A DNA stretch of 64,000 bases, taken from NCBI RefSeq assembly GCF_023073915.1, contig NZ_JADPKK010000022.1, forward strand, positions 1,922,001 to 1,986,000, given 5' to 3'. A model generated the notes under the pieces. That model was not told the DNA's origin, ran no database searches, and saw only the letters and a list, made by a program, of their open reading frames with translations. This DNA is from Bradyrhizobium sp. 149. Its GTDB lineage: Bacteria > Pseudomonadota > Alphaproteobacteria > Rhizobiales > Xanthobacteraceae. Below are positions 48,154 to 57,584 of this stretch, in pieces. A program made the position numbers and the translations under genes. Position 1 is the stretch's first letter. Each line of letters opens with the position of its first letter.

Positions 48154-50250
48154 TCACGCAGCCTTCGAGCCCGCCGCAAGCGAGGCAAACGTCTTGCCTT
48201 CGGCCGCGAGCTTCTTCAGCAGCGGCGCGGGCTCGAGGCTCGGGTCATTGGTCTCCTTGGCATAGTAGGACAGACGATCGGCGATGTGCTTGAGGCCGAC
48301 GCTGTCGGCCCAGAACATCGGGCCGCCGCGGTAGATAGGCCAGCCATAGCCGTAGAGCCAGACCACGTCGATATCGGACGGGCGCGCCGCGATGCCCTCT
48401 TCCAAAATCTTCGCGCCCTCGTTGATCATCGGGTACATCATGCGTTCGAGGATCTCCTCGTCGCTGACGACGCGCTTCTTGCGGCCCATACGCAGCAGCG
48501 TCTCGTCGATCAGCTTCTCGACTTCGGGATCGGGCAGCGCCGAGCGCGAGCCGGCTTCGTATTTGTAGTAGCCCTTGCCGGTTTTCTGGCCGAAGCGGCC
48601 GGCTTCGCAGAGCGCGTCCGCGATCTCCGACTTGATGCCGCGGTCCTTGCGCGAGCGCCAGCCGATGTCGAGGCCGGCGAGGTCACCCATCGCGAACGGC
48701 CCCATCGGCATGCCGAACTTGGTCACGACGGCGTCGACCTGCTGCGGAAGCGCGCCTTCGAACAACAGTTTCTCGGACTGCTTGCCGCGCTGGGCCAGCA
48801 TGCGGTTGCCGACGAAACCGTCGCAGACGCCGACCACGGCCGGCACTTTTGCGATCTTGCGCGCAATCGAGACCGCCGTCACAAGGGCATCCGGCGCGGT
48901 CTTGTCGGCGCGCACGATCTCGCACAGCTTCATGACGTTGGCGGGCGAGAAGAAGTGCATGCCGAGCACGTCCTGCGGACGCTTGGTCGACTTCGCGATC
49001 TCGTCGATATTCAGGTACGAGGTGTTGGAGGCGAGCACGGCGCCGGGCTTGACGTACTGGTCGAGCTTGCCGAACACCTCCTTCTTCACCGCCATGGTCT
49101 CGAACACGGCTTCGATGACGAGGTCGGCATCGCCGACGTTCTCGATGCCGACGACGCCGTTGATCAGCGCCATGCGCTTGGCGGGCGCATCCGCCGGGAT
49201 GCCGCCGCGCGCCGCGGTCGCTTCCCAGTTCTTCTGCATGATGCCCATGCCGCGCTTGAGCTGCTCCTCGCCGGTCTCGATCAGAGTGACGGGAACGCCG
49301 GCATTGGCAAAGGACATCGCGATGCCGCCGCCCATGGTGCCGGCGCCAAGGATGGCGACACGGTTCACGGGCCGCGGCTTGGTGCCTTCAGGAACGCCGG
49401 CGATCTTGCTGGCCTCGCGCTCGGCGAAGAAGGCATAACGCTGCGCCTTGGACTGATCGCTGGCGACGAGCTTCAGGAAGCCCTCGCGCTCCTTCTTCAG
49501 ACCCTCCTCGAACGGCAGGTCGATGGCGTAGCCGACGGCGTCGGCCGCCGCGAACGGCGCTTCCAGGCCGCGCGACTTCTTGGTCATGGCGGCGACCGCA
49601 TTGGTGAAGATCGAGCGGTCGGCCTTGGCCGCCGCGATCTTGGAATCATCGTCACGCAGCCGGCGCAGCGGGCGCTTCTCGGCCAGCAGCTTTCGCACGA
49701 AGGCTTCGCCTCCGGCAGCCGGACCCTCGACGATCTCCTCGATCAAACCGTTCTTCAGCGCCTCGGCCGCGCCGATGGGATCGCCGCCGACGATCATCTT
49801 GACCGCGAGCTCCGGCCCGACCGCGCGCGGCAGGCGCTGGGTGCCGCCCGCGCCCGGCAGCAGGCCGAGCTTCACCTCGGGCAGGCCGAGCTTGGCTTCC
49901 TTCACCGCGACGCGGAAATGGCAGGCGAGCGCGACCTCGAGGCCGCCGCCGAGCGCGGTGCCGTGGATCGCGGCAACCACCGGCTTCGGCGAGTTCTCGA
50001 GTTCGGAAAGCACGTCGTTGAGAGCGGGCGGCTTCGGCGGCTTGCCGAATTCGGTGATGTCGGCCCCCGCAATGAAGGTGCGGCCGGCGCAGGTCAGCAC
50101 GATGCCCTTGATCGCGGGATCGGCGACCGCCGCCTTGATGCACTCCAAAATTCCGCCGCGAACCGCGGCACTCAGCGCATTGACCGGAGGGCTGTCGACC
50201 GTGACGATCCCGACTTCGTCATGACGCTCAAGCTTGACCAATTCGCTCAC
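48154..50250 (-). CDS. pimF: Fused enoyl-CoA hydratase / 3-hydroxyacyl-CoA dehydrogenase (PimF-like)
   Basis: A 698-residue bifunctional beta-oxidation enzyme. The hydratase domain (1 to ~190) has the oxyanion segment IHGTALGGGLEVALA and the two catalytic glutamates E105 and E125 (LGLPEVKLGLLPGAGG). The dehydrogenase domain (~295-690) has the NAD loop LGAGTMGGGIAMSFANAG, the HFFSPANVMKLCEIV catalytic His region, VCDGFVGNRML and GYGWPIYRGGPMFWAD. The start is GTG 50250, after AAGGAGGG. First gene of the operon and divergent from the IclR gene; PimF is the corresponding protein in the R. palustris pim operon. Confidence 0.93.
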   Translation of the reverse strand: MSELVKLERHDEVGIVTVDSPPVNALSAAVRGGILECIKAAVADPAIKGIVLTCAGRTFIAGADITEFGKPPKPPALNDVLSELENSPKPVVAAIHGTALGGGLEVALACHFRVAVKEAKLGLPEVKLGLLPGAGGTQRLPRAVGPELAVKMIVGGDPIGAAEALKNGLIEEIVEGPAAGGEAFVRKLLAEKRPLRRLRDDDSKIAAAKADRSIFTNAVAAMTKKSRGLEAPFAAADAVGYAIDLPFEEGLKKEREGFLKLVASDQSKAQRYAFFAEREASKIAGVPEGTKPRPVNRVAILGAGTMGGGIAMSFANAGVPVTLIETGEEQLKRGMGIMQKNWEATAARGGIPADAPAKRMALINGVVGIENVGDADLVIEAVFETMAVKKEVFGKLDQYVKPGAVLASNTSYLNIDEIAKSTKRPQDVLGMHFFSPANVMKLCEIVRADKTAPDALVTAVSIARKIAKVPAVVGVCDGFVGNRMLAQRGKQSEKLLFEGALPQQVDAVVTKFGMPMGPFAMGDLAGLDIGWRSRKDRGIKSEIADALCEAGRFGQKTGKGYYKYEAGSRSALPDPEVEKLIDETLLRMGRKKRVVSDEEILERMMYPMINEGAKILEEGIAARPSDIDVVWLYGYGWPIYRGGPMFWADSVGLKHIADRLSYYAKETNDPSLEPAPLLKKLAAEGKTFASLAAGSKAA

Positions 50251-50292
50251 GGTTGTCCCTCCTTGGTGGGGTAATTTTGTTCAATTTCGCAT

Positions 50293-50311
50293 TGCGGAAT
50301 TTAATTCCGCA
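50293..50311. promoter_or_regulatory. Candidate IclR-type operator between pimF and iclR genes
   Basis: TGCGGAATT-T-AATTCCGCA is a perfect 19-bp palindrome. A third, imperfect half-site (TTTCGC, 50285-50290) lies just to the left and pairs with GCGGAA. It lies 42 bp from the pimF-like start and ~68 bp from the regulator start. IclR-family regulators bind CGGAA/TTCCG-type palindromes of this kind. Confidence 0.7.
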
Positions 50312-50378
50312 TCTTGACGGCAGGGTTATTTTGAAGCACGTGGCTTGTCAACGACTCCGCGCAAGAAGCAGATCAGGG

Positions 50379-51245
50379 ATGAAGCGTACAGGAAAGAAGA
50401 CAGCGACCGATCGGAATTTCGTCGTCGCGCTTTCCCGCGGACTAGACGTATTGCGTGCATTCCAGCCCAGCGACGGACTTCTTGGCAATCAGGAAATCGC
50501 CGCCCGTACCAACCTGCCCAAGCCGACAGTTTCGCGGCTGACCTATACGTTGACGAAGCTCGGTTATCTGACGCCGGTTCCCCGGTTCGAGAAATATCAG
50601 CTCGCGCCGGCCGCGATGGCACTCGGCTATGCCGCGTTATCCAATCTCGGCGTTCGGCATTTGTCCGAACCGTTCCGTGAGGAAATGATGCGCGCGACCG
50701 GGGGAGCCGTTGCCGTCGGCGGCCGCGACCGTCACAGCATGATCTATTTCGGGCAAAGCCGCGGCAGCGAGACGGTCGGCGTTCAACTTGACGTCGGCTC
50801 CCGCGTGCCGATTGCAACCAGCGCGATGGGACGCGCCTATTTCTGGGCGCTCGCCGAAGACGAACGCGCAGAAGTGTCACGTATTCTGCGCGAACATTAC
50901 GGCAGCCGCTGGCCGAAGATGCGCGATGGACTGGAGCGTTCCGGCGAGACCGTCGCGAAATACGGCTTCGCGATCTCCGTCGGCGACTGGCACGACGACA
51001 TCGGCGCCGCCGGAGTCGCACTCAAGCTCAACGACGGAACCGGTCCCTACGCATTCAATTGCGGCGCGCCCGCATTCCGTTTCACGGAAGAGCGTTTGAT
51101 CAACGACATTGGACCGCGTCTGCTTGCGATGGTAAGGAACATCGAAGCGGCACTTGGGGGTCTGATGCCGCATTCAAAAAAAGGCATCAGCAAAAAGCTG
51201 AAATCAGGAGGAAAAGTTGCGCGTGTGGCCGAGGGGATCAGATAG
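50379..51245 (+). CDS. IclR family transcriptional regulator
   Basis: A 288-residue regulator with an N-terminal winged helix (FVVALSRGLDVLRAFQPSDG, ARTNLPKPTVSRLTYTLTKL) and the IclR effector domain (YFGQSRGSETVGVQLDVGSR, PIATSAMGRAYFWAL). The C-terminus is basic (KKGISKKLKSGGKVARVAEG). It is transcribed divergently from the pim-like operon and followed 66 bp later by the liv transporter genes, so it is well placed to control both from the palindrome in the intergenic region. ATG 50379 starts the conserved domain; upstream codons of the frame overlap the operator and are rejected. Confidence 0.92.
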   Translation: MKRTGKKTATDRNFVVALSRGLDVLRAFQPSDGLLGNQEIAARTNLPKPTVSRLTYTLTKLGYLTPVPRFEKYQLAPAAMALGYAALSNLGVRHLSEPFREEMMRATGGAVAVGGRDRHSMIYFGQSRGSETVGVQLDVGSRVPIATSAMGRAYFWALAEDERAEVSRILREHYGSRWPKMRDGLERSGETVAKYGFAISVGDWHDDIGAAGVALKLNDGTGPYAFNCGAPAFRFTEERLINDIGPRLLAMVRNIEAALGGLMPHSKKGISKKLKSGGKVARVAEGIR

Positions 51246-51311
51246 CCTTTGTCATCATCGGGAGCGGTTCACATCGCCCCTTCGCTCACTCAACAGAGTG
51301 GGCGAGACGAG

Positions 51312-52105
51312 ATGACGCAGGCACAGCTCGCGCAGGGGACATCGCCCCTGCTCGCAGTTCGCGACGTCAGCGTCGTGTTCGGCGGCATCATTGCGCTCAA
51401 CGGCGTGTCCTTTGACATGCACAAGGGCCAGATCCTCGGCTTGATCGGGCCTAACGGCGCCGGCAAGACCACGCTCTTCAATTGCCTGTCTCGGCTCTAC
51501 CAGCCGTCGTCCGGCGACATCCTGATGGAAGGCGCGAGCATCCTGACGCGCCCGCCGCACCGGATCGCCGAGATCGGCATCGGCCGCACCTTCCAGAACG
51601 TGGCGCTGTTTCCGAACCTCTCGGTGATGGACAATGTCCGCGTCGGCGCGCATTCGAAGACATCCAGCGACATCATCAGCGACTCCTTGAGACTCGCCTG
51701 GGTCCGGCGCAGCGAGACCAGCGTCAACAAGAAGGTCGACGAGATCCTCGCCTATCTCGATCTCGAGGACGTCGCCCACACTGTCGTGTCGGGCCTGCCC
51801 TTCGGCACGCAGAAGCGCGTCGAGCTGGCACGCGCGCTCGCTGCCGATCCGAAGATCCTGCTGCTCGACGAGCCCGCCGGCGGCCTCAACCACGAGGAAG
51901 TCTACGCGCTCGGCGATCTCATTCGCCGCATCCGCGACGACCGCCACATGACCGTGCTCCTGGTCGAGCACCACATGGGCCTCGTGATGTCGATCGCCGA
52001 CCACGTCGTCGCGCTGAATTTCGGCAAGAAGCTCGCGGAAGGCACGCCGGCCCAGGTGCAGGCGGATCCCGAAGTGATCAAAGCCTATCTCGGGAGCAAG
52101 GACCA

Positions 52106-52109
<4 letters not shown>
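51312..52109 (+). CDS. livG: Branched-chain amino acid-type ABC transporter ATP-binding protein LivG
   Basis: A 265-residue ATPase of the hydrophobic amino acid/carboxylate uptake family. Walker A is GPNGAGKT (46-53). The signature in LivG form is LPFGTQKRVELARALAADPK, then LLLDEPAGGLNHEE and the switch His in VLLVEHHMGLVM. Its stop overlaps the livF start (ATGA). The transported substrate need not be an amino acid; next to the pim-like genes it may be a carboxylic acid (inference). Confidence 0.93.
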
Positions 52110-52819
<710 letters not shown>

Positions 52820-52831
52820 GGAGCCGGCACG

Positions 52832-53710
52832 ATGGAGCTGTTCACCAACCAAGTGCTGGCCGGCATCGCCACGGGCGCGATCTACGCCTGCATGGCGCTC
52901 GCCGTGGTCATGATCTACCAGGCGATCGACCATCTCAACTTCGCGCAGGGCGAGATGGCGATGTTCTCGACCTTCATCTCCTGGCAGCTGATGCAATGGG
53001 GCATCCCCTATTGGGCCGCCTTCGTGATCACGCTGGCGCTCTCCTTTGTCGGCGGCATCGCGATCGAGCGCATCCTGTTCAAGCCGCTGGCAAAGGCCCC
53101 GGTGCTGACCAACGTCGCCGGTTTCATCGCGCTGTTTGCGATCATCAACTCCTCGGCCGGCCTGATCTGGGACTTCACCATCAAGCAGTATCCGACCCCG
53201 TTCGGCTCCTCGCCGTTCCTCGGCAGTCAGCTGATCTCGACCCACCAGGCCGGCATGATCGGCGTCACGGTGCTGCTGCTGCTCGGCCTCTACTTCTTCT
53301 TCCAGTACACCAAGATCGGCCTCGCCATGCGCGCGGCCGCCTCCGTGCCTGAATCGGCCCGGCTGGTCGGCATCAACACGAGCTGGATGATCGCGCTCGG
53401 CTGGGGCATGGCGACCGCGATCGGCTCGATCGCCGGCATGCTGATCGCACCGGTCGTGTTCCTCGAGCCCAACATGATGGGCGGCGTGCTGATCTACGGC
53501 TTCGCCGCCGCGGTGCTCGGCGGACTGACCAGCCCGTTCGGCGCCGTCGTCGGCGGCTTCCTGGTCGGCGTCTTCGAGAATCTCGCCGGCACCTACATCC
53601 CCGGCGTCGGCAACGAGCTGAAACTTCCGATCGCGCTCGCGCTGATCATCTCCGTCCTGGTCGTCAAACCCGCTGGCCTGTTCGGCCGGCATATCGTCAA
53701 GCGAGTTTGA
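52832..53710 (+). CDS. livH: ABC transporter permease LivH
   Basis: Inner-membrane permease of 292 residues, family of LivH. It begins MELFTNQVLAGIATGAIYAC and has HLNFAQGEMAMFSTFISWQL, the RAAASVPESARLVGINTSWM loop that contacts the ATPase, and GFAAAVLGGLTSPFGAVVGG near the C-terminus. About eight hydrophobic segments. It begins 12 bp after livF and precedes livM by two bases. Confidence 0.93.
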   Translation: MELFTNQVLAGIATGAIYACMALAVVMIYQAIDHLNFAQGEMAMFSTFISWQLMQWGIPYWAAFVITLALSFVGGIAIERILFKPLAKAPVLTNVAGFIALFAIINSSAGLIWDFTIKQYPTPFGSSPFLGSQLISTHQAGMIGVTVLLLLGLYFFFQYTKIGLAMRAAASVPESARLVGINTSWMIALGWGMATAIGSIAGMLIAPVVFLEPNMMGGVLIYGFAAAVLGGLTSPFGAVVGGFLVGVFENLAGTYIPGVGNELKLPIALALIISVLVVKPAGLFGRHIVKRV

Positions 53711-53712
53711 TC

Positions 53713-54732
53713 ATGAGCGCTGCAGAAGAAGTCGTTGCAGAAGGCCACCAGGCGGTCGAGGCCGTTCCGAAGCGGGCCATGACGCTGGGCACCGGCACCT
53801 CGCTGGTGGTGCTCGCCGCACTGATCATCATGCCTGTCTTCGTCAAGAACTTCATCATCTTCCAGATGACGATGCTCCTGATCTACGGGCTCGCGGTGCT
53901 GGCGCTGAACATCCTGACCGGCGGCTCCGGCCAGTTCTCGCTCGGCCAGAGCGCGTTCTATGCCGTCGGCGCCTATACGACCGCCGTGCTGATGGAGCAT
54001 TTCAACGTCAACTACGCGCTGACCTTGCCGGTCGCCGGCGTGGTCTGTTTCGCCTTCGGCTTCCTGTTCGGGCAGCCGGCGCTGCGACTCTCCGGCGTCT
54101 ACCTCGCACTGGCGACCTTCGCGCTCGCCACCGCCATGCCGCAGCTGCTGAAGCTGAACTTCCTCGAGCACTGGACCGGCGGCGTGCAGGGACTCGTCGT
54201 CACCAAGCCCGATGCGCCGTTCGGCCTGCCGATGTCGCAGGACATGTGGCTCTACTACTTCTCGCTCGCCGTCGTGCTCGCGATCTACATTTTCTCGGTG
54301 AACCTGCTGCGCTCCCGTTCGGGCCGCGCCTTCATGGCGATCCGCGACAACGAGATCGCGGCGTCCGCCATGGGCGTTGACGTCGCGCTGTACAAGACCC
54401 TCGCCTTTGGCGTGTCCGCCGCCATCACTGGCATCGCCGGCTCGCTCGGCGCCATCGCAGTGCAGTTCGTCGCGCCCGACAGCTACACCATCACGCTCGC
54501 GATCTCGCTGTTCCTCGGCATGGTCGTCGGCGGTGTCGGCTGGCTGCCCGGCTCGATCGTCGGCGCCGCCTTCATCATCTTCGTGCCGAACATGGCGGAG
54601 GGCATCTCCAAAGGCCTCTCCGGCGCGGTGTTCGGCGTGCTCCTGTTCCTCGTCATCTATCTCGTGCCGCACGGCGCAAGGCAGATCGCGATCCTAGGCC
54701 AGCAACTCGTCGGCCGGCTCAGAAAGAACTGA
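53713..54732 (+). CDS. livM: ABC transporter permease LivM
   Basis: The second permease, 339 residues. A cytoplasmic N-terminus of ~30 residues precedes LVVLAALIIMPVFVKNFIIF. The family segment LAVLALNILTGGSGQFSLGQ then SAFYAVGAYT, the ATPase-contact loop MAIRDNEIAASAMGVDVALY, and FLGMVVGGVGWLPGSIVGAA identify it. ATG 53713 is chosen over TTG 53707. It is followed 32 bp later by the first binding-protein gene, so the transporter and at least this binding protein form one unit. Confidence 0.93.
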   Translation: MSAAEEVVAEGHQAVEAVPKRAMTLGTGTSLVVLAALIIMPVFVKNFIIFQMTMLLIYGLAVLALNILTGGSGQFSLGQSAFYAVGAYTTAVLMEHFNVNYALTLPVAGVVCFAFGFLFGQPALRLSGVYLALATFALATAMPQLLKLNFLEHWTGGVQGLVVTKPDAPFGLPMSQDMWLYYFSLAVVLAIYIFSVNLLRSRSGRAFMAIRDNEIAASAMGVDVALYKTLAFGVSAAITGIAGSLGAIAVQFVAPDSYTITLAISLFLGMVVGGVGWLPGSIVGAAFIIFVPNMAEGISKGLSGAVFGVLLFLVIYLVPHGARQIAILGQQLVGRLRKN

Positions 54733-54764
54733 CAACCCGTTTAATTAAGCTAAGGAGACCCGAA

Positions 54765-56000
54765 TTGCTTTTTGAAAGAACACTGCGAACCGCTGCGCTG
54801 GTCACGGCAACGGCGGTCATCACTCTCACCTCCGGCGCCGCACTCGCGCAGAAGAAATACGACACCGGCGCGTCGGATACCGAGATCAAGGTCGGCAACA
54901 TCATGCCGTACAGCGGTCCGGCATCGGCCTACGGCATCATCGGCAAGACCGAAGAAGCCTATTTCAAGATGATCAACGACAAGGGCGGCATCAACGGCCG
55001 CAAGATCAACTTCGTCACCTATGACGACGCCTATTCGCCGCCGAAGGCGGTCGAGCAGGTCCGCAAGCTGGTCGAGAGCGACGAGGTGCTTGCCGTATTC
55101 AACCCGCTCGGCACGCCGTCGAACAGCGCGATCCAGAAATATCTGAACGCCAAGAAGATCCCGCAATTGTTCGTCGCCACCGGCGCGACCAAGTGGAACG
55201 ATCCGAAAAACTTCCCCTGGACCATGGGCTGGCAGCCCTCCTACCAGAGCGAAGCGCAGATCTATGCGAAATGGCTCTTGAAGGAGAAGCCGGACGCCAA
55301 GATCGCGATCCTCTACCAGAACGACGATTTCGGCAAAGACTACCTCAAGGGCACCAAGGACGGCCTCGGCGCCAAGGCCTCGTCCATGATCATCCTGGAG
55401 GAGAGCTACGAGGTGTCCGAGCCCTCGATCGACGGCCACATCGTCAAGATCAAGGCCGCCAATCCCGACGTGCTGCTGATCTACGCCACGCCGAAATTCG
55501 CCGCCCAGACCATCAAGAAGACCGCCGAGCTGACCTGGAAGCCGCTCCAGATCCTGACCAACGTGTCGATCTCGGTCGGGAGCGTGATGAAGCCGGCCGG
55601 CTTCGAGGCTTCGCAGGGCGTCTTGTCGGCGGCCTATGCCAAGGACTCAACGGACCCGCAGTGGGCCAACGACCCCGGCATGAAGAAATGGAATGAGTTC
55701 GTCGACAAGTACATGCCCGGTGCCGACAAGACCGACACCAGCATGGTCTATGGCTACGGCGCAGCGTCGACCCTGGCCAAGGTTCTGGAAATGTGCGGCG
55801 ACGACCTGACCCGGGCCAACATCATGAAGCAGGCCGCCTCGTTGAAGGATTTTGTACCGGACACCCTGCTGCCCGGCATCAAGATCAACACCAGCGCGAC
55901 GGACTTTGCCCCGATTTCCCAGCTCCAGATGCAGCGCTTCAAGGGCGAAAAATGGGAACTGTTCGGTGAGATCATCAGCGGCGACGTCCCCACGGACTGA
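54765..56000 (+). CDS. Periplasmic binding protein of the Liv transporter, paralogue 1
   Basis: LivJ-type (SBP family 6) protein of 411 residues. The signal peptide spans residues 1 to ~28, ending AALAQ. The mature N-terminus is QKKYDTGASDTEIKVGNIMP, then YSGPASAYGIIGKTEEAYF. The start is TTG 54765, 8 bases after AAGGAG. The whole protein is closely similar to the two downstream genes, e.g. TKWNDPKNFPWTMGWQPSYQ and MCGDDLTRANIMKQAASLKD. Ligand unknown; a carboxylic or aromatic acid is plausible from the pim-like neighbours. Confidence 0.93.
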   Translation: MLFERTLRTAALVTATAVITLTSGAALAQKKYDTGASDTEIKVGNIMPYSGPASAYGIIGKTEEAYFKMINDKGGINGRKINFVTYDDAYSPPKAVEQVRKLVESDEVLAVFNPLGTPSNSAIQKYLNAKKIPQLFVATGATKWNDPKNFPWTMGWQPSYQSEAQIYAKWLLKEKPDAKIAILYQNDDFGKDYLKGTKDGLGAKASSMIILEESYEVSEPSIDGHIVKIKAANPDVLLIYATPKFAAQTIKKTAELTWKPLQILTNVSISVGSVMKPAGFEASQGVLSAAYAKDSTDPQWANDPGMKKWNEFVDKYMPGADKTDTSMVYGYGAASTLAKVLEMCGDDLTRANIMKQAASLKDFVPDTLLPGIKINTSATDFAPISQLQMQRFKGEKWELFGEIISGDVPTD

Positions 56001-56028
56001 CACGCTGACGCAATAGTCCCGGCCAACG

Positions 56029-56059
56029 AGCCCCCGCGAGCAATCGCGGGGCTTTTTGT
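56029..56059 (+). terminator. Rho-independent terminator after binding protein 1
   Basis: GCCCCCGCGA and TCGCGGGGC around a short GCAA loop, followed by TTTTTG. Confidence 0.88.
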
Positions 56060-56118
56060 TGACGTCCGGCGTCAATCTTGTTCAATGCGGCGCCGATCCA
56101 GCCCGGGGTGGGAGAAAG

Positions 56119-57345
56119 ATGACTGCCGTTCGATTTCAGGTTGCGGCCCTTTTGGCCGCATTCGTGTTGTGCACTGCGATGAGCGACCCGGCACTGGCGC
56201 AGAAGAAATACGACAGCGGCGCTTCCGATACCGAGATCAAGATCGGCAACATCATGCCCTATAGCGGCCCGGCCTCCGCCTATGCCGCGATCGGCAAAGC
56301 CGAGGAAGCCTATTTCAACAAGATCAATGCCGAGGGCGGCATCGGCGGTCGCAAGATCAAGTTCATCTCCTACGACGACGGCTATTCGCCCCCGAAGACC
56401 GTGGAGCAGGCCCGCAAGCTGGTCGAGAGCGACGGGGTGCTGCTGATCTTCGGCTCGCTCGGCACCTCCACCAACGGCGCCATCCGCAAATACATGAACG
56501 AGAAGAAGGTGCCGCAATTGTTCGTGGCGAGCGGCGCTTCGAAGTGGAACGATCCGAAGCAATATCCCTGGACCATGGGCTGGCAGCCGAGCTACGCGAG
56601 CGAGGCGCGCATCTACGCCAAATACATCATGAAAGAGAAGCCGGATGGCAAGATCGGCGTGCTCTACCAGAACGACGATTTCGGCAAGGACTATCTGAAA
56701 GGGCTGAAGGACGGTCTTGGGCCCAAGGCCTCGATGATCGTGCTGGAAGACGGCTACGACACTTCGGAGCCGGCAATCGACGAGCACGTCGTGAAATTGA
56801 AGGCCTCCGGCGCCGACGTCTTCATCAGCATCACCACGCCGAAATTTGCTGCCCAGGCGATCAAGAAGGCGGCCGAGATCAACTGGCATCCGGTCCACAT
56901 CATCTCCAACGTCTCGGCCTCGGTCGGCGGCGTGCTCGAGCCGGCGGGGCTCGAGATCTCGCAAGGGATCCTGTCGGCGAGCTACACCAAGGACGGCTCC
57001 GACCCGCAATGGAATGCCGACGACGGCATGAAGAGGTTCTACAATTTCCTCGCGCAGTACGATCCCAAGGCCAACAAGCTCGATGCCGGCGTGGTGTTCG
57101 GCTATGCCGCCGCGCAGACCATGGTGAAGGTGCTGCAAATGTGCGGCGACGACCTCACCCGCGACAACGTCATGAAGCAGGCCGCCAGCCTGAAGGATTT
57201 CGAGCCCGACACGCTGTTGCCCGGCATCAAGATCAACACCGCAGCCGATAATTTCGCCCCGATCGAGCAGCTCCAGATGATGCGGTTCAAGGGCCGGAAA
57301 TGGGAGCTGTTCGGGGACGTCATCTCGAGCGAGATCGGCCATTGA
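56119..57345 (+). CDS. Periplasmic binding protein of the Liv transporter, paralogue 2
   Basis: A 408-residue LivJ-type protein. The signal peptide (MTAVRFQVAALLAAFVLCTA) ends near DPALA, and the mature part QKKYDSGASDTEIKIGNIMP is almost the same as in paralogue 1. It differs in the ligand-cleft region: LGTSTNGAIRKYMNEKKVPQ and ASGASKWNDPKQYPW, versus LGTPSNSAIQKYLNAKKIPQ and ATGATKWNDPKNFPW. This suggests another ligand. ATG 56119 follows GGTGGGAGAAAG. It is flanked by terminators, so it probably has its own promoter. Confidence 0.93.
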   Translation: MTAVRFQVAALLAAFVLCTAMSDPALAQKKYDSGASDTEIKIGNIMPYSGPASAYAAIGKAEEAYFNKINAEGGIGGRKIKFISYDDGYSPPKTVEQARKLVESDGVLLIFGSLGTSTNGAIRKYMNEKKVPQLFVASGASKWNDPKQYPWTMGWQPSYASEARIYAKYIMKEKPDGKIGVLYQNDDFGKDYLKGLKDGLGPKASMIVLEDGYDTSEPAIDEHVVKLKASGADVFISITTPKFAAQAIKKAAEINWHPVHIISNVSASVGGVLEPAGLEISQGILSASYTKDGSDPQWNADDGMKRFYNFLAQYDPKANKLDAGVVFGYAAAQTMVKVLQMCGDDLTRDNVMKQAASLKDFEPDTLLPGIKINTAADNFAPIEQLQMMRFKGRKWELFGDVISSEIGH

Positions 57346-57450
57346 GGCCGCGCAACTCAAACTCGCTCCCGATCGGTTAATCAACTCAGACGGAGGCGCT
57401 TTCTCGCAGTCGCACACGAGCGCGCGCCTGCCCCTGACTACTAAAGAAGC

Positions 57451-57480
57451 AGCCCCTGCGACCCCGCCGCAGGGGCTTTC
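57451..57480 (+). terminator. Rho-independent terminator after binding protein 2
   Basis: AGCCCCTGCG and CGCAGGGGCT form a ten-base stem around ACCCCGC, followed by TTTCTGTT; the T-run is weak. Confidence 0.7.
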
Positions 57481-57584
57481 TGTTGAAGGCAGAAGGTAAA
57501 TCGTATTGAATTGCGACCGCGTCGCCAAAAACAAGCAACCCAAGAAAAGGGACGCACACACACCAAGAAAATAGGGAGATAGGA

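Noticed and set aside
50253..50378. Longer N-terminus for the IclR regulator
   Set aside because: It would span the palindrome and lacks family similarity; the conserved domain begins right after Met at 50379.
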